From an uncultured Alphaproteobacteria bacterium (lineage in GTDB: Bacteria > Pseudomonadota > Alphaproteobacteria > RF32 > CAG-239): 64,000 nt of DNA. Shown here piece by piece: positions 50,001-59,684 of this stretch. Below the pieces are notes generated by a model. The model saw only the letters and a list, made by a program, of their open reading frames with translations, searched no databases and was not told where the DNA came from. How positions within the stretch are numbered: the first letter of the stretch is position 1; each line of letters starts with the position of its first letter. The DNA lies in contig CASFSV010000017.1 of NCBI GenBank assembly GCA_949297415.1, positions 1 to 64,000 on the forward strand, in the 5' to 3' direction. Made by a program: the position numbers and the translations under genes.

Positions 50001-52064
50001 TTAGTCGTCCGGTTCGGCTGCGTGCGACAATATTTCATCACGCTCTTTTTTTAAGCTACTCAGGCGTTCGTACGCTTCTTCGGTAAAGTTTTGGCAGATT
50101 TCTTTGGTCAGATCTTTGATTTCTTCTTCTAAATTACGTAATTTGTCTTCTAAAAGTAATTTGTCTATATTACGGCGTAAATCGTTGATAAAAGGCGGAC
50201 GTTTCTGCAACATATCCAACTCCCATAACTCTTTTATTTGTTTGTTTTGTGGAGTGGCAGCTAATTTTTCCAACAATTCTTCCGTTGATATAGGTTCCTC
50301 TGTTTCGTGATATGTATCCGATATGGTGGTTAATAAATCTTTTAATTGCGGATTTTTTATTTCACAGCTTAACAGTTGTTCTTCATAATCATCAATCAAT
50401 TCCGGATAAATCAGCTCGGCAGCTATAATAAATCGAATATTCTTATCATTTTCACTTTCCGCACTTTGACGCAAGGTTTCAGGTGCATTGCTAATTACAT
50501 GGTTAATTTGCGGGCGAGGGGAATTATAATTATTGCGGCGGTTATTGTTGTAACGATTATTGCCATAGCCGTTGTTGGTGCGTGAATAAGTCGAGGTCTG
50601 AGTGGTACGCGGACGAGCTACTGATTCTTCATAAGGTTGCGGTATCGGCAATGGTTCACTTGTTGGGATATTATCTAAATAAGCCGGCGGATTTTGATTT
50701 TGTATCGGTGCAGATGTTACAGGTTTAGGCTGTGGGCGAGGAGCGTATGGGTGCGACTGTGGCGTTGAATACTCTCGCTTTTGCCAGGCTGTCTGTTTGA
50801 ACGCCAAATAAATACGGTTGCGAATTTCTTGCGCATAATAACTTCTGACCGTCGCATCTCCTATTTTGGCGACTTCTGCCAATAATGTCTTTTCGATTAA
50901 GGCTTTCTTTTCCGGCGTGGAACTATCTTCATTTTCGGTATATTTTTGCCATAAAATATCTATCAGCGGTTTCGTCTTTTTCATCAAGGCTCCGAAACTT
51001 TCTCGGCCATGTGCTTGTAAGTATTCGTCCGGATCTTGATTATCCGGCAAAAATAAAAATTTCAGCGAGTATCCCGCTTTTAATATCGGTAAGACTCTGT
51101 CTACCGCTCGCATCGCGGCTTTTACTCCAGGACTGTCGCCGTCCAGACATAATATCGGTTCGGGACAAACTCGCCATGCTTCCATAATTTGTTCTTCCGT
51201 CAATGCTGTTCCCAGTGGTGCTACCGCGTAGCCAAAACCGTATCTATCCAGAGCGATAACGTCCATATAACCTTCGCAGATAATCAGGTTCTTTTCTTTA
51301 TAGGCAACTTCACGTGCTTTATCTAAGTTATAGAGATTTCGGCGTTTATTGAAAATAGGGGTGTCGGGCGAATTTAAATATTTCGGCTCAATCTTTTCCA
51401 TTACTCTGCCGCCGAACGCAATTATCTTGCCTTGTTTATTGGTTATCGGTATCATCACTCGATTGCGAAAGAAATCATGCGGGCGGCGTGATGTGTCTTC
51501 CGGAATAGCTATCAAGCCCAGCTCTTTCAACTCTTTTTCGTTAATACCTTCCGCTTTGAGATGGGCCATTAACGCATTGTTATTTGGGGCAAAGCCTAAA
51601 CGGAATTTTTGGATGGTTTCTTTAGATAAACCGCGCTTATCCATAAAATATTTTAGGCCTTCCGCACCTTCCGGCATTCTTAAAGATTTTTCAAAAAAGC
51701 TGCAGGCGCTTTCCATTATGTCATATAACGATTTGCGTTCTTCTTCTTCCTTTTTATCTTTGGCCGTTAGTTGAGGCATCTGTAAACCGGCCTGATGCGA
51801 CAATTTTTGCAACGCATCTATAAACGGAAGTCCGTTGCCTTCCATCTCAAACTTGATGATATCGCCATGTGCTCCGCAACCAAAGCAATGGTAAAAACCT
51901 TTGCTTTCATTGACCGTAAAAGAGGGAGTCTTTTCGTTATGAAAGGGGCATAATCCCTGATATTCTCTGCCTTTTTTGGTCAGTTTTACTTTCGCACCGA
52001 CAACATCAACTATTGAAACGCGAGCGCGTAATTCCTCTATAAAGCGTTGCAAATCGTCGTTCAT
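50001..52064 (-). CDS. dnaG: DNA primase DnaG
   Basis: 687 residues. The N-terminal CHC2 zinc finger has Cys39, His42, Cys60 and Cys63 (CPFHNEKTPSF, then YHCFGCGAHGD). The TOPRIM core follows, with ICEGYMDVIALDRYGFGYAV and LCLDGDSPGVKAAMRAVDR carrying the acidic metal ligands. A Gln/Asn/Arg/Tyr-rich low-complexity linker at about 440-540 precedes the C-terminal helicase-interaction domain. It synthesises RNA primers at the replication fork with DnaB. It lies 25 bases after the YqeY gene, likely in one operon. Confidence 0.97.
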   Translation of the reverse strand: MNDDLQRFIEELRARVSIVDVVGAKVKLTKKGREYQGLCPFHNEKTPSFTVNESKGFYHCFGCGAHGDIIKFEMEGNGLPFIDALQKLSHQAGLQMPQLTAKDKKEEEERKSLYDIMESACSFFEKSLRMPEGAEGLKYFMDKRGLSKETIQKFRLGFAPNNNALMAHLKAEGINEKELKELGLIAIPEDTSRRPHDFFRNRVMIPITNKQGKIIAFGGRVMEKIEPKYLNSPDTPIFNKRRNLYNLDKAREVAYKEKNLIICEGYMDVIALDRYGFGYAVAPLGTALTEEQIMEAWRVCPEPILCLDGDSPGVKAAMRAVDRVLPILKAGYSLKFLFLPDNQDPDEYLQAHGRESFGALMKKTKPLIDILWQKYTENEDSSTPEKKALIEKTLLAEVAKIGDATVRSYYAQEIRNRIYLAFKQTAWQKREYSTPQSHPYAPRPQPKPVTSAPIQNQNPPAYLDNIPTSEPLPIPQPYEESVARPRTTQTSTYSRTNNGYGNNRYNNNRRNNYNSPRPQINHVISNAPETLRQSAESENDKNIRFIIAAELIYPELIDDYEEQLLSCEIKNPQLKDLLTTISDTYHETEEPISTEELLEKLAATPQNKQIKELWELDMLQKRPPFINDLRRNIDKLLLEDKLRNLEEEIKDLTKEICQNFTEEAYERLSSLKKERDEILSHAAEPDD

Positions 52065-52089
52065 GTATTTTTTATACCCGTATCACAGA

Positions 52090-52542
52090 CTAAGCGAGCA
52101 TTGTTTTGATTAAACCGGAGGCTTTACCCATATCTATTTGTCCGGCATAGGCACTCTTTAATTCGGCCATAACTTTGCCCATGTCTTTAATTCCGGCGGC
52201 TCCGGTTTTGGCAATAGCTGCTTCTATAGCGGCTTTGGTTTCTTCCTCATTTAATTGTTTGGGCAAAAAGCGTTCTATTACTTCAATTTCGCCTTGTTCT
52301 TTTGCTGCTAACTCCGGTCGACCGCCTTCATTGTAGATTTTTATTGATTCATTTCTCTGTTTTATCATCCCTTGCATCATTGACAATAATTCGGCATCCG
52401 TTGCGCACTCTTTGCCGGCTCCTCTGGCCGTAACATCTTTTTCTTTTTGACCGGCGATAATCAAACGAACGGCCGCTACCGTCGTCATATCATGATTTTT
52501 CATTGCTTCTTTTAAGGCATTTTGCAAATTTTCTCTTAACAT
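52090..52542 (-). CDS. GatB/YqeY family protein
   Basis: 150 residues with AAGGAGAG before the ATG. YqeY-type features: LQNALKEAMKNHDMTTVAAV, RLIIAGQKEKDVTARG, MQGMIKQRNESIKIYNEGGR, EIEVIERFLPKQL and KDMGKVMAELKSAYAGQIDM. The fold is that of the tRNA-binding C-terminal domain of GatB, but as a stand-alone protein its role is unclear; it is often coupled to dnaG and rpoD, as here. Confidence 0.93.
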   Translation of the reverse strand: MLRENLQNALKEAMKNHDMTTVAAVRLIIAGQKEKDVTARGAGKECATDAELLSMMQGMIKQRNESIKIYNEGGRPELAAKEQGEIEVIERFLPKQLNEEETKAAIEAAIAKTGAAGIKDMGKVMAELKSAYAGQIDMGKASGLIKTMLA

Positions 52543-52593
52543 TTTTCTCTCCTTTTCGGTTAAGATTATTTGTGAAACTTCTTTCGGCTCTGA

Positions 52594-53586
52594 TTAGGGC
52601 TTGGCAAAGTTCAAATTCAAACTTACCGCCGTATTACTTTGCGGTGCCGGTAAGCTAAATACAGCTCGTGTGCTTTCTCCGCCTTTTAATTTGGATTGTT
52701 CGGGCGCAAAACGTTCTTTCATATTATTAACGGTAATTTGCGGTACATAAGTCATATAGGGCGACGTGTTCTTTATTTCTGCCGTCACTTTAAGTACAAT
52801 TTTCTTGTTTTCCGTAACGCGATTAACGCTTATCTTGGTAAATTTGAGGTATTCTTCATTATATAGGCCGCTTAACCCGATTTTATTATAATATGCTTCT
52901 GCTTGCGGATAAATACTGACAACCTCTCTTCTTAAAAATAAAATACCGGAACATAACAGCAACAGTAACAAAAAGGCTGAAGTTTTTTTGTAACCCTTAA
53001 ATGGTTTGGGTGTATCAAAACGATCTGCCGGAGTTACTTTTAAGTTAAATCCTCTGTCTTCTTCTCCAAAAAGATGGGGTTCTTTACGATTTTCTTCTTT
53101 CTTTTCTTCTCGTAACGGCATCGTACTAATCGTAAATGATGTTCCTTGATCTGACGTTAAGGTTATCTCATTTTGTTTTTGGGCTGCGCCCAATATAACC
53201 GCTGAGGATAATATTTGTGGCGGTTCCGGCTTGTCTTCGGACGGTATTGATGTTTTCGGTGTTATCATCGGGGCCACAAAATTCGGATTGCCTTCTTGTT
53301 GGACTATTTCTGACGAGGATGGTGTTTTTCGACCGGATTTGCTATCTGCCGGAATAATAAATTCTTTTTTTTCTGACGGCCATGGTCGTACTGTTGGTTC
53401 TGCTACTTGCAGTTCTTCAATATATGGTGTTTCTTCCTCTTTTTCTTCTTCATAACCTAAAGCATCGCTGCGCATGGCATGCCATACGTTGGCACAAGCC
53501 TGACAACGAAATTTTTGACCCGTCTTACCGATTAAATCATCCGGTATTTCGTAGATACTATGACATTTGGGACAACTTATTAACAT
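52594..53586 (-). CDS. MJ0042-type zinc-ribbon and DUF3426-like membrane protein
   Basis: 330 residues, AAGGAAGG before the ATG. The start LISCPKCHSIYEIPDDLIG with FRCQACANVWHA is the CxxC...CxxC zinc ribbon of the MJ0042 family. A disordered acidic/Pro-rich stretch follows, then one TM helix (TSAFLLLLLLCSGILFL, about 206-222) and a periplasmic DUF3426-like beta domain (VLKVTAEIKNTSPYMTYVPQ, SLPAPQ). In alphaproteobacteria such genes are commonly found next to ftsE-ftsX, and here ftsE lies divergently less than 1 kb away. The cellular role is unknown. Confidence 0.85.
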   Translation of the reverse strand: MLISCPKCHSIYEIPDDLIGKTGQKFRCQACANVWHAMRSDALGYEEEKEEETPYIEELQVAEPTVRPWPSEKKEFIIPADSKSGRKTPSSSEIVQQEGNPNFVAPMITPKTSIPSEDKPEPPQILSSAVILGAAQKQNEITLTSDQGTSFTISTMPLREEKKEENRKEPHLFGEEDRGFNLKVTPADRFDTPKPFKGYKKTSAFLLLLLLCSGILFLRREVVSIYPQAEAYYNKIGLSGLYNEEYLKFTKISVNRVTENKKIVLKVTAEIKNTSPYMTYVPQITVNNMKERFAPEQSKLKGGESTRAVFSLPAPQSNTAVSLNLNFAKP

Positions 53587-53787
53587 CTGACCTTCCTTTT
53601 TTCATTTCTTGTTAGTATATAAAGAAAAAATATTTAATCAAATCTTTTTTGGGACTATAGGTTAAAAAAATATTAATTGCTTCAGAGGGAATTCTCTCTA
53701 CAGAGTCTTTGTTTTTTTTATATGGGGATGACGGTGCGGCAAAACAAGAGGATAAATAACAGCGATATTGTGACTGAGAAGAACTCT

Positions 53788-54366
53788 ATGAAAAAAAAGA
53801 GCAAGCAATCTCATGTCGCTCGTAAACGTTCACCTGTGTCTTGTGATGACACTGTTTTATCTCAAAATCCTCATTGTAGAATTAAACAAAAAAATAGGGG
53901 AAATCATAATTTTTCTTGGTATGATACCTTCAGCCTGCTTATCATTTATTTGGTTATGGACGTTTTGATGCTTGTTGGATTTGCTCGGTTCAGACACCTT
54001 TTTGTTGTTGTTCTGTTTATTGTGGCGTATCTCTTGCAAAAACACCATAAAGCTAATCTCTTGTGGGCTTGGCTCCTGACTTTGTTCAGTTTGTTGACTG
54101 TCGGGGTTTGTAGACTCTTTTGCAAAAATGAGATACTTTATCCTGCTTCGCAAATCAGTCTTATGTCTACTCATCAAATAGAGGAAATTTTTTCCGTTAC
54201 ATCTTTGTTGTGGACACTGGGACTATTGGCTATTGTGTTTAGTGCTTATATATATTATGTCAGAAAAAAGGATAGGGCATTATTTACTACGGAATGGTTC
54301 GCCGCGCTGCTTAATATGCTGCTGTTTTGGGGCTTTATGTATCTTATCTTTCAAAATGCTTCGTAA
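53788..54366 (+). CDS. Hypothetical four-TM membrane protein upstream of ftsE
   Basis: 192 residues from ATG 53788 (GAGAAG ten bases before); starts at 53722 or 53728 are possible. A basic N-terminus (MKKKSKQSHVARKRS) is followed by four hydrophobic helices (about 45-65, 70-86, 92-110, 135-160) and a last one near the end. No motif recognised. It ends 49 bases before ftsE and may be in the same operon. Confidence 0.6.
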   Translation: MKKKSKQSHVARKRSPVSCDDTVLSQNPHCRIKQKNRGNHNFSWYDTFSLLIIYLVMDVLMLVGFARFRHLFVVVLFIVAYLLQKHHKANLLWAWLLTLFSLLTVGVCRLFCKNEILYPASQISLMSTHQIEEIFSVTSLLWTLGLLAIVFSAYIYYVRKKDRALFTTEWFAALLNMLLFWGFMYLIFQNAS

Positions 54367-54415
54367 ATCGGAGATTTTTTACTAATAATGTTGTTGTGGG
54401 ACAAAAGGAGTGAAT

Positions 54416-55114
54416 ATGAATACGGGACAATTTGAACCGATTGTGGAAATGAAAAATGTTGCACTGGCATACGGTGATAATCCCGAAGTGCTTAAAAATA
54501 TCAATTTCTCTTTTCGACGCGGCTCAATCCATTTTTTAACCGGAAAAAGCGGTGCCGGCAAAACTTCTCTGCTTTCTATGCTCTATTTGGCTCAGAAACC
54601 AACTGCCGGTACTTTGAAAGTTTTTGGAAATAACGTGGCAATGACGGATCGTGATACGTTGGCGTTTTTAAGACGGCGAATCGGTGTCGTCTTTCAGGAT
54701 TTCAGACTCTTGGAGCATTTGAGCGTCTTTGATAATGTGGCTCTACCCTTGCGCATTCGCGGAATGAAAGAAAAAGAAATTCGGCAAAGGGTTATCGAAC
54801 TTTTGGCGTGGGTGGAACTTTCTCATAATATGTACGTCAAAAGTTCTGAAATTTCCGGAGGAGAAAAACAACGCGTTGCCATTGCTCGCGCAGTCATTAA
54901 CCGTCCGGAATTACTGCTTGCCGATGAACCTACCGGTAACGTCGATAGTGAAATTGCATTAAAACTTATGAAATTGTTTGCTGAACTTAATCGCTTGGGG
55001 ACAACGGTCGTTATTGCTACTCACTCAAACGAATTGATGAACCGGTATAATTATCCCCGCTTGGTTTTGGCGGACGGTAATCTGGCTTATTTGAAAGATA
55101 AAGTTGATGATTAA
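54416..55114 (+). CDS. ftsE: Cell division ATP-binding protein FtsE
   Basis: 232 residues from ATG 54416 with AAAAGGAG just upstream. ABC ATPase: Walker A GKSGAGKTSLL, Q-loop VVFQDFRLLEHLSVFDNVAL (typical FtsE), signature SGGEKQRVAIARA, Walker B LLLADEPTGNVDSE, and H-loop VVIATHSNELM. With FtsX it controls peptidoglycan hydrolases at the septum. It starts the ftsE-ftsX-GT2-DUF218-plsC series. Confidence 0.96.
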   Translation: MNTGQFEPIVEMKNVALAYGDNPEVLKNINFSFRRGSIHFLTGKSGAGKTSLLSMLYLAQKPTAGTLKVFGNNVAMTDRDTLAFLRRRIGVVFQDFRLLEHLSVFDNVALPLRIRGMKEKEIRQRVIELLAWVELSHNMYVKSSEISGGEKQRVAIARAVINRPELLLADEPTGNVDSEIALKLMKLFAELNRLGTTVVIATHSNELMNRYNYPRLVLADGNLAYLKDKVDD

Positions 55115-55153
55115 ATTTTTATATTTGTTTCTTTGAAGAGGAGTGAATCTTAA

Positions 55154-56191
55154 ATGGCTGTAACTGAATTGGATGAGATTAAACAAGCAATGGCTCTTGA
55201 AGAAAAGATTACTCCTAAAGGAAGTAATCGTAAAGTCGGTAATTCTGTTTCTAAAGCAACGGCAAAGCAACGTGCCGCTCGTATTCGTGAATTAAGGAGA
55301 CAAAAAGCTCCGGCCGATAAAAATCAAGAATTGCCAATCGATGAAGGTTATTCCAAAACTTTTTTGCGTGTTACCGTTGCGGTTTCCGTCTTTTTATTTG
55401 CTATTACTCTTGCCGGTGTTCTCGGTATTAACTCTATGTTCGAAAATTCCAGAAATCAGGTTATTTCTAATTTTACTGTACAAGTGCTGCCTTTGCCCGA
55501 TATTCAGGAAAGTCGCGAGGATTTGCTTAAAATTGTTAACTTTTTAGAGAAATATCCCGATATTGAACAGGTTACGGTATTAAGTGATGCTGAGTTGCGC
55601 GCTCTATTACAGCCTTGGTTGGGAACAAATGTGGATATCGAAATGCTCCCCATTCCGAAACTCTTAGACGTTAAAATCCGCAACGGTCGTAACTTTGATT
55701 ATCGGGAATTAACGGTGCGCTTGTCCGAAATATCAGCCCAAGCTTCCATTAACGACCATAATCTTTGGCTCTCCAGATTGCTCAAATTTATTAACTCTTT
55801 GAAAATGTTGGCGGTGACAGTACTTATTCTGGTGGCCGGTGGGTGTGTCGCTTCTATTGTTTATGCTGCTAAAACTGGTCTTAATGTGCATCGCGATATT
55901 ATCACTATTTTACATACTATGGGGGCTACCGATGAATATATCGCTCTTAACTATGTAAAACAGATTTCTCATATGTCTGCGCTGGCTGGAATTATCGGTG
56001 CTTTGCTTTCCGTGCCGGCTATCCTTATTATCGGACATATGGCTCAGGGTATTGAAGCAGGCATTTTTAACTCTGTTACTTTCGGACTTGAAGATTGGCT
56101 CTTCATCCTTTTATTGCCTTTTATTTCTGCGGCGCTGGTGGCTCTTACCGCTTATGTAACCGTGGTTAAAACATTGCGCCATATGGTATAG
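55154..56191 (+). CDS. ftsX: Cell division protein FtsX
   Basis: 345 residues, GAGGAG before the ATG, 39 bases after ftsE. A 65-residue cytoplasmic N-terminus rich in Arg/Lys (TAKQRAARIRELRRQK) precedes TM1 (VAVSVFLFAITLAGVLG). The periplasmic domain has LPLPDIQESREDLLKIVNFL and EQVTVLSDAELRALLQPWLG. TM2 to TM4 form the C-terminal FtsX fold with NVHRDIITILHTMGATDEYI. It transmits FtsE ATP hydrolysis to cell-wall enzymes. Confidence 0.95.
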   Translation: MAVTELDEIKQAMALEEKITPKGSNRKVGNSVSKATAKQRAARIRELRRQKAPADKNQELPIDEGYSKTFLRVTVAVSVFLFAITLAGVLGINSMFENSRNQVISNFTVQVLPLPDIQESREDLLKIVNFLEKYPDIEQVTVLSDAELRALLQPWLGTNVDIEMLPIPKLLDVKIRNGRNFDYRELTVRLSEISAQASINDHNLWLSRLLKFINSLKMLAVTVLILVAGGCVASIVYAAKTGLNVHRDIITILHTMGATDEYIALNYVKQISHMSALAGIIGALLSVPAILIIGHMAQGIEAGIFNSVTFGLEDWLFILLLPFISAALVALTAYVTVVKTLRHMV

Positions 56192-56208
56192 ATTTTTTGA
56201 GTGAAGTT

Positions 56209-57768
56209 ATGAACTTGTGGGCTAATAAATTATTAAACTTTGTTGCACAGATGGGGCTTTATTTATTCTGTGTGATGGCTTTTTATCTTTCTACGGGTAA
56301 TTGCTATTTTATAGACGGAAAAATAGTTGATTTCTCACTCTTGGGATGGGCTTTGATGCTCGCTATTTGGGGGTGGGGGCTTGTTTTCTATTTTCGCCGG
56401 AAAAATGTTAAAATTTTAATATTTGCTACACAATTATCTGTGATTTGTTTTACTTTTGATTGTTGGCGCCTGTTTGCTTTTGCTGCTAATTTATCTGCTA
56501 AATCTTATATTAATATCCTCTTAGTTGCTGAATTTATTGCCATTCTGATTGCTTGGTGTATTAAAAATAATTTCTTGCTTTCTTCAGCTTTAATCTCTTT
56601 GCTATTAATCTATACTGGATGTGTTACCGCTTATCCGGCTTTATTGTCTTGGAACCAAATATTAGCTGTTTCTGCTGTATGGGCTTTTATGGCTTCTTTG
56701 CAATTTTCTCATTGGCTTAAACCTAAATTTATGTTTCTTTTTATTGGTGTTTTGCTTAGTGGTTGGTGCTGTTATTTATATTATCAAACTAATGGTATCC
56801 ATTTTTATGAAGCAAAAATTACCAAACCAGCACAAAATGTTAAAGTCAGTATCATTGTGCCTGTTTATAATGCCGAAAAATCATTAAAGCGTTCTCTGGA
56901 TAGTCTACGTAAGCAAACGCTTAAAGATATTGAGATTATTTGTGTTAATGACGGCTCTATTGATAAATCTGGTCAAATCTTAGCCGATTATGCCGCTCAT
57001 GATGCTCGTTTTAAAGTGATTACACAAGAAAATAAATATATCGGAGCGGCTCGTAATACCGGACTTGCTGCTGCTACAGGTGAATATGTCGGTTTTCTTG
57101 ATAATGATGATTGGGTGTCACCCGATTACTATGAGAACTTATATAGACGGGCTAAATTTCATGATGCTGATATTGCTGTTGTAGCTCAAAATTATGAAAT
57201 TTTTAATAGAGTAGGTAACAAATTTAATAAAAACAGTCAAATTATGTTTTTACTAAACACTGATGTAATTGATAATTTAAAAACCGAATTCTTTAAAATT
57301 CCTCGCTTTGTCTGGGATAAAATTTACAGAAAGAGCTTTTTGGATAAATATTATATCAAAAGTTCAGAGCGTCGAACTTTTTATGAAGACTTTTTCTTTA
57401 TCTTACAGGCAGAGATTAATGCTAATAAAATCGCTGTAGCTCACGAGGGAAAACATTACTGGAACCGTTTGGGTAAAACAACTAGCCGTGTTTCTAATGT
57501 TCCTTTTTCGGAGGAACCAGCGTTGCTGTATCTTGATATTTTTAAGTATATTCAAAATGCTGCTCTCTCTCCCGAAGATAAAGAAGATTGGAGAAAATTA
57601 ACTCTGATACATATGGAGATTGTGTTTATTGATATCTATTTATCTTTACGTGAAGAAGATAAAGATAAATGGGTTGATTATTGTCAGAAATTATTCCCAG
57701 ATGTGTCTTTTACTTTTAGCGAAGAAAAATTTAATGAACTTATGCTTAAATATATTGTTTTCAGGTGA
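56209..57768 (+). CDS. Membrane-anchored family 2 glycosyltransferase
   Basis: 519 residues from ATG 56209. Six TM helices fill residues 1-200. The GT-A domain begins VKVSIIVPVYNAEKSLKRSL, continues EIICVNDGSIDKSGQILADY, ARNTGLAAATGEYVGFLDND and has the metal-binding LDNDD, all standard for GT2. The later YEDFFFILQ (ED-x) may hold the general base. Acceptor unknown; probably cell-surface glycan. Inserted between ftsX and the DUF218 gene, which are adjacent in many alphaproteobacteria (from memory of gene order). Confidence 0.88.
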   Translation: MNLWANKLLNFVAQMGLYLFCVMAFYLSTGNCYFIDGKIVDFSLLGWALMLAIWGWGLVFYFRRKNVKILIFATQLSVICFTFDCWRLFAFAANLSAKSYINILLVAEFIAILIAWCIKNNFLLSSALISLLLIYTGCVTAYPALLSWNQILAVSAVWAFMASLQFSHWLKPKFMFLFIGVLLSGWCCYLYYQTNGIHFYEAKITKPAQNVKVSIIVPVYNAEKSLKRSLDSLRKQTLKDIEIICVNDGSIDKSGQILADYAAHDARFKVITQENKYIGAARNTGLAAATGEYVGFLDNDDWVSPDYYENLYRRAKFHDADIAVVAQNYEIFNRVGNKFNKNSQIMFLLNTDVIDNLKTEFFKIPRFVWDKIYRKSFLDKYYIKSSERRTFYEDFFFILQAEINANKIAVAHEGKHYWNRLGKTTSRVSNVPFSEEPALLYLDIFKYIQNAALSPEDKEDWRKLTLIHMEIVFIDIYLSLREEDKDKWVDYCQKLFPDVSFTFSEEKFNELMLKYIVFR

Positions 57769-57878
57769 GGCTTTGAAACCCTTTATTAAATCTTTTTTTT
57801 GACTAATTGTGGAGAAAATGAAAAAAAGTGTGGGAAAATAAGCCCATTCGACGTATATTCTCGTAAAAGTGAGGTTTT

Positions 57879-59669
57879 ATGAGACATAAGCTTTTGTTAC
57901 TTACCGTTCTTTGCTCGGTGATTTTATTCTTTGTTTGGTTGGGCGGTTTCTTTATCTTTAACCGTACCGTTTTTGCTTATGTCAAAAATAATCATACCGA
58001 TATTGATGGTCAGGCTTTGGAACAACGAAGAAATCTGGCAGAAGATTATGTGCGGGCTTTATTTGATAAGGAAAATCTGCAACGAGATTTTGTGCCGCTT
58101 AAAACTTATCCCTTAAAGCCTTTTGATGTGCGCTTAATTGCTCTTTATTTGCCGCAATTTCATCAATTTAAAGAGAATAATCTTTGGCATGGGCAGGGGT
58201 TTACCGAGTGGTCGAACGTTACTGCCGCAAAACCGCTCTTTGTTGGACATTATCAACCTAAACTCCCTATTGATGTCGGTTTCTATGACCTTGCTCACGA
58301 TGAGGTTATGAAAAGACAAATCGAACTTGCGCAAAATTATGGTGTCGGTGGTTTTGCTTTTTATTACTATTGGTTCTCCGGAAAAAAATTGATGGAGAAA
58401 CCTATCTATAACTACTTGGCTAATCCAAAACTCAATTTTCCTTTTTGTCTGAATTGGGCTAACGAAAATTGGTCAAAACGTTGGGACGGCGGTAATCAGG
58501 AACTCTTAATCGAACAGACTTTCTCTCGTGATGACTTTGAACCCTTTGCGCAAGATTTACTTCCTTTCTTCCGAGATGAACGCTATATTCGTATTGATGG
58601 GCGACCTTTATTCATTATCTATCGTCCGGCTGCATTTGATAAAACTCTGTTTGTCGAATTTACTCAATATCTTCGTCATTTTATGCAAGAGCATGGCGTG
58701 GCTAATCCATACCTTATTGCTACAAAGGCTTTTGGCTTTTTCGATAATCCGCAAGATTGGGGATTGGATGCCGTGATGGAGTTCGAATTAAACGATATTT
58801 ACGGATTGCGCCAAAAAAATGTGGCTAAAATTGATGATGCCGCCGATTTTCATATCTATGACTGGGCTGAATATATCAAAGCTGATAAAATGGTTAAAGA
58901 CTATACTTACAAAACCTTTCGTACCGTTTTTCCGCGTTGGGATAATACGCCGCGCAAGGCTTATTCGGGAGCACTGATTTTTGATGGGACAACACCTGAT
59001 ATCTATGCTCAATGGCTTGATTATGCCGTTAAAACTACTCGGCAAAACATGATTGGAGATGAGCGCATTGTCTTTATTAACGCTTGGAACGAATGGGCTG
59101 AAGGGGCTATGCTTGAACCTGATAAACGCTTCGGTTACGCTTATCTTGATATGACACGGCAAGTTATGGATGGAAATTTTGTTTCTTCAGCAGACAAACC
59201 CACACCGATTGGTATTGCGGTCTTAACCGGCGGTATTAACCGCATTGAAAAAGCCATACAGTTACTTAATGATGGAGTAGGGGAACGTTTACTTATTTCC
59301 GGTGTGCGGCCGGGGACAAGTTTGAATCTTATTGCTTCTCGTAAAGATGTTGTGCTTAAAAATGCTCAACCGATTGATTTGGGATATGAAGCAACCGATA
59401 CCGTCGGTAATGCTCGTGAAGTTCGCGAATGGACGGAAAAATATAATATTAAAGAATTTTATGTGGTGACTTCTTTTTATCATATCCCTCGCAGCCGCTT
59501 AGAACTTCAGCACGAAATGCCAGATGCTGTGATGCACTTTGTGGCGGTTGATACACCGAATGTTTTGCCTCAATGGTGGAAAAATTGGTGCAGTTTCAAA
59601 TTTATGGCTGCCGAATATACGAAATTCTTAATTGTTTATTTCCAATATGCTTTGGACAGACTTTTATAA
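57879..59669 (+). CDS. DUF218 (ElyC/SanA-type) protein with an inserted WbsX-like domain
   Basis: 596 residues, GAGG before the ATG. Residues 1-35 are the single TM start usual for DUF218 proteins (WLGGFFIFNRTVF). Residues about 83-430 match the WbsX/GH99-like family (PF14307): LIALYLPQFHQFKENNLWHG, GFTEWSNVTAAKPLF, FAFYYYWFSGKKLMEKP, NWANENWSKRWDGG and INAWNEWAEGAMLEPD. Residues 444-565 are DUF218: IGIAVLTGGINRIEKAIQLL, LLISGV, TDTVGNAREV and VVTSFYHIPRS. The WbsX domain thus sits inside the DUF218 protein. A cell-envelope glycan role is likely. Confidence 0.85.
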   Translation: MRHKLLLLTVLCSVILFFVWLGGFFIFNRTVFAYVKNNHTDIDGQALEQRRNLAEDYVRALFDKENLQRDFVPLKTYPLKPFDVRLIALYLPQFHQFKENNLWHGQGFTEWSNVTAAKPLFVGHYQPKLPIDVGFYDLAHDEVMKRQIELAQNYGVGGFAFYYYWFSGKKLMEKPIYNYLANPKLNFPFCLNWANENWSKRWDGGNQELLIEQTFSRDDFEPFAQDLLPFFRDERYIRIDGRPLFIIYRPAAFDKTLFVEFTQYLRHFMQEHGVANPYLIATKAFGFFDNPQDWGLDAVMEFELNDIYGLRQKNVAKIDDAADFHIYDWAEYIKADKMVKDYTYKTFRTVFPRWDNTPRKAYSGALIFDGTTPDIYAQWLDYAVKTTRQNMIGDERIVFINAWNEWAEGAMLEPDKRFGYAYLDMTRQVMDGNFVSSADKPTPIGIAVLTGGINRIEKAIQLLNDGVGERLLISGVRPGTSLNLIASRKDVVLKNAQPIDLGYEATDTVGNAREVREWTEKYNIKEFYVVTSFYHIPRSRLELQHEMPDAVMHFVAVDTPNVLPQWWKNWCSFKFMAAEYTKFLIVYFQYALDRLL

Positions 59670-59684
59670 AATAAGAAAGGTTTA

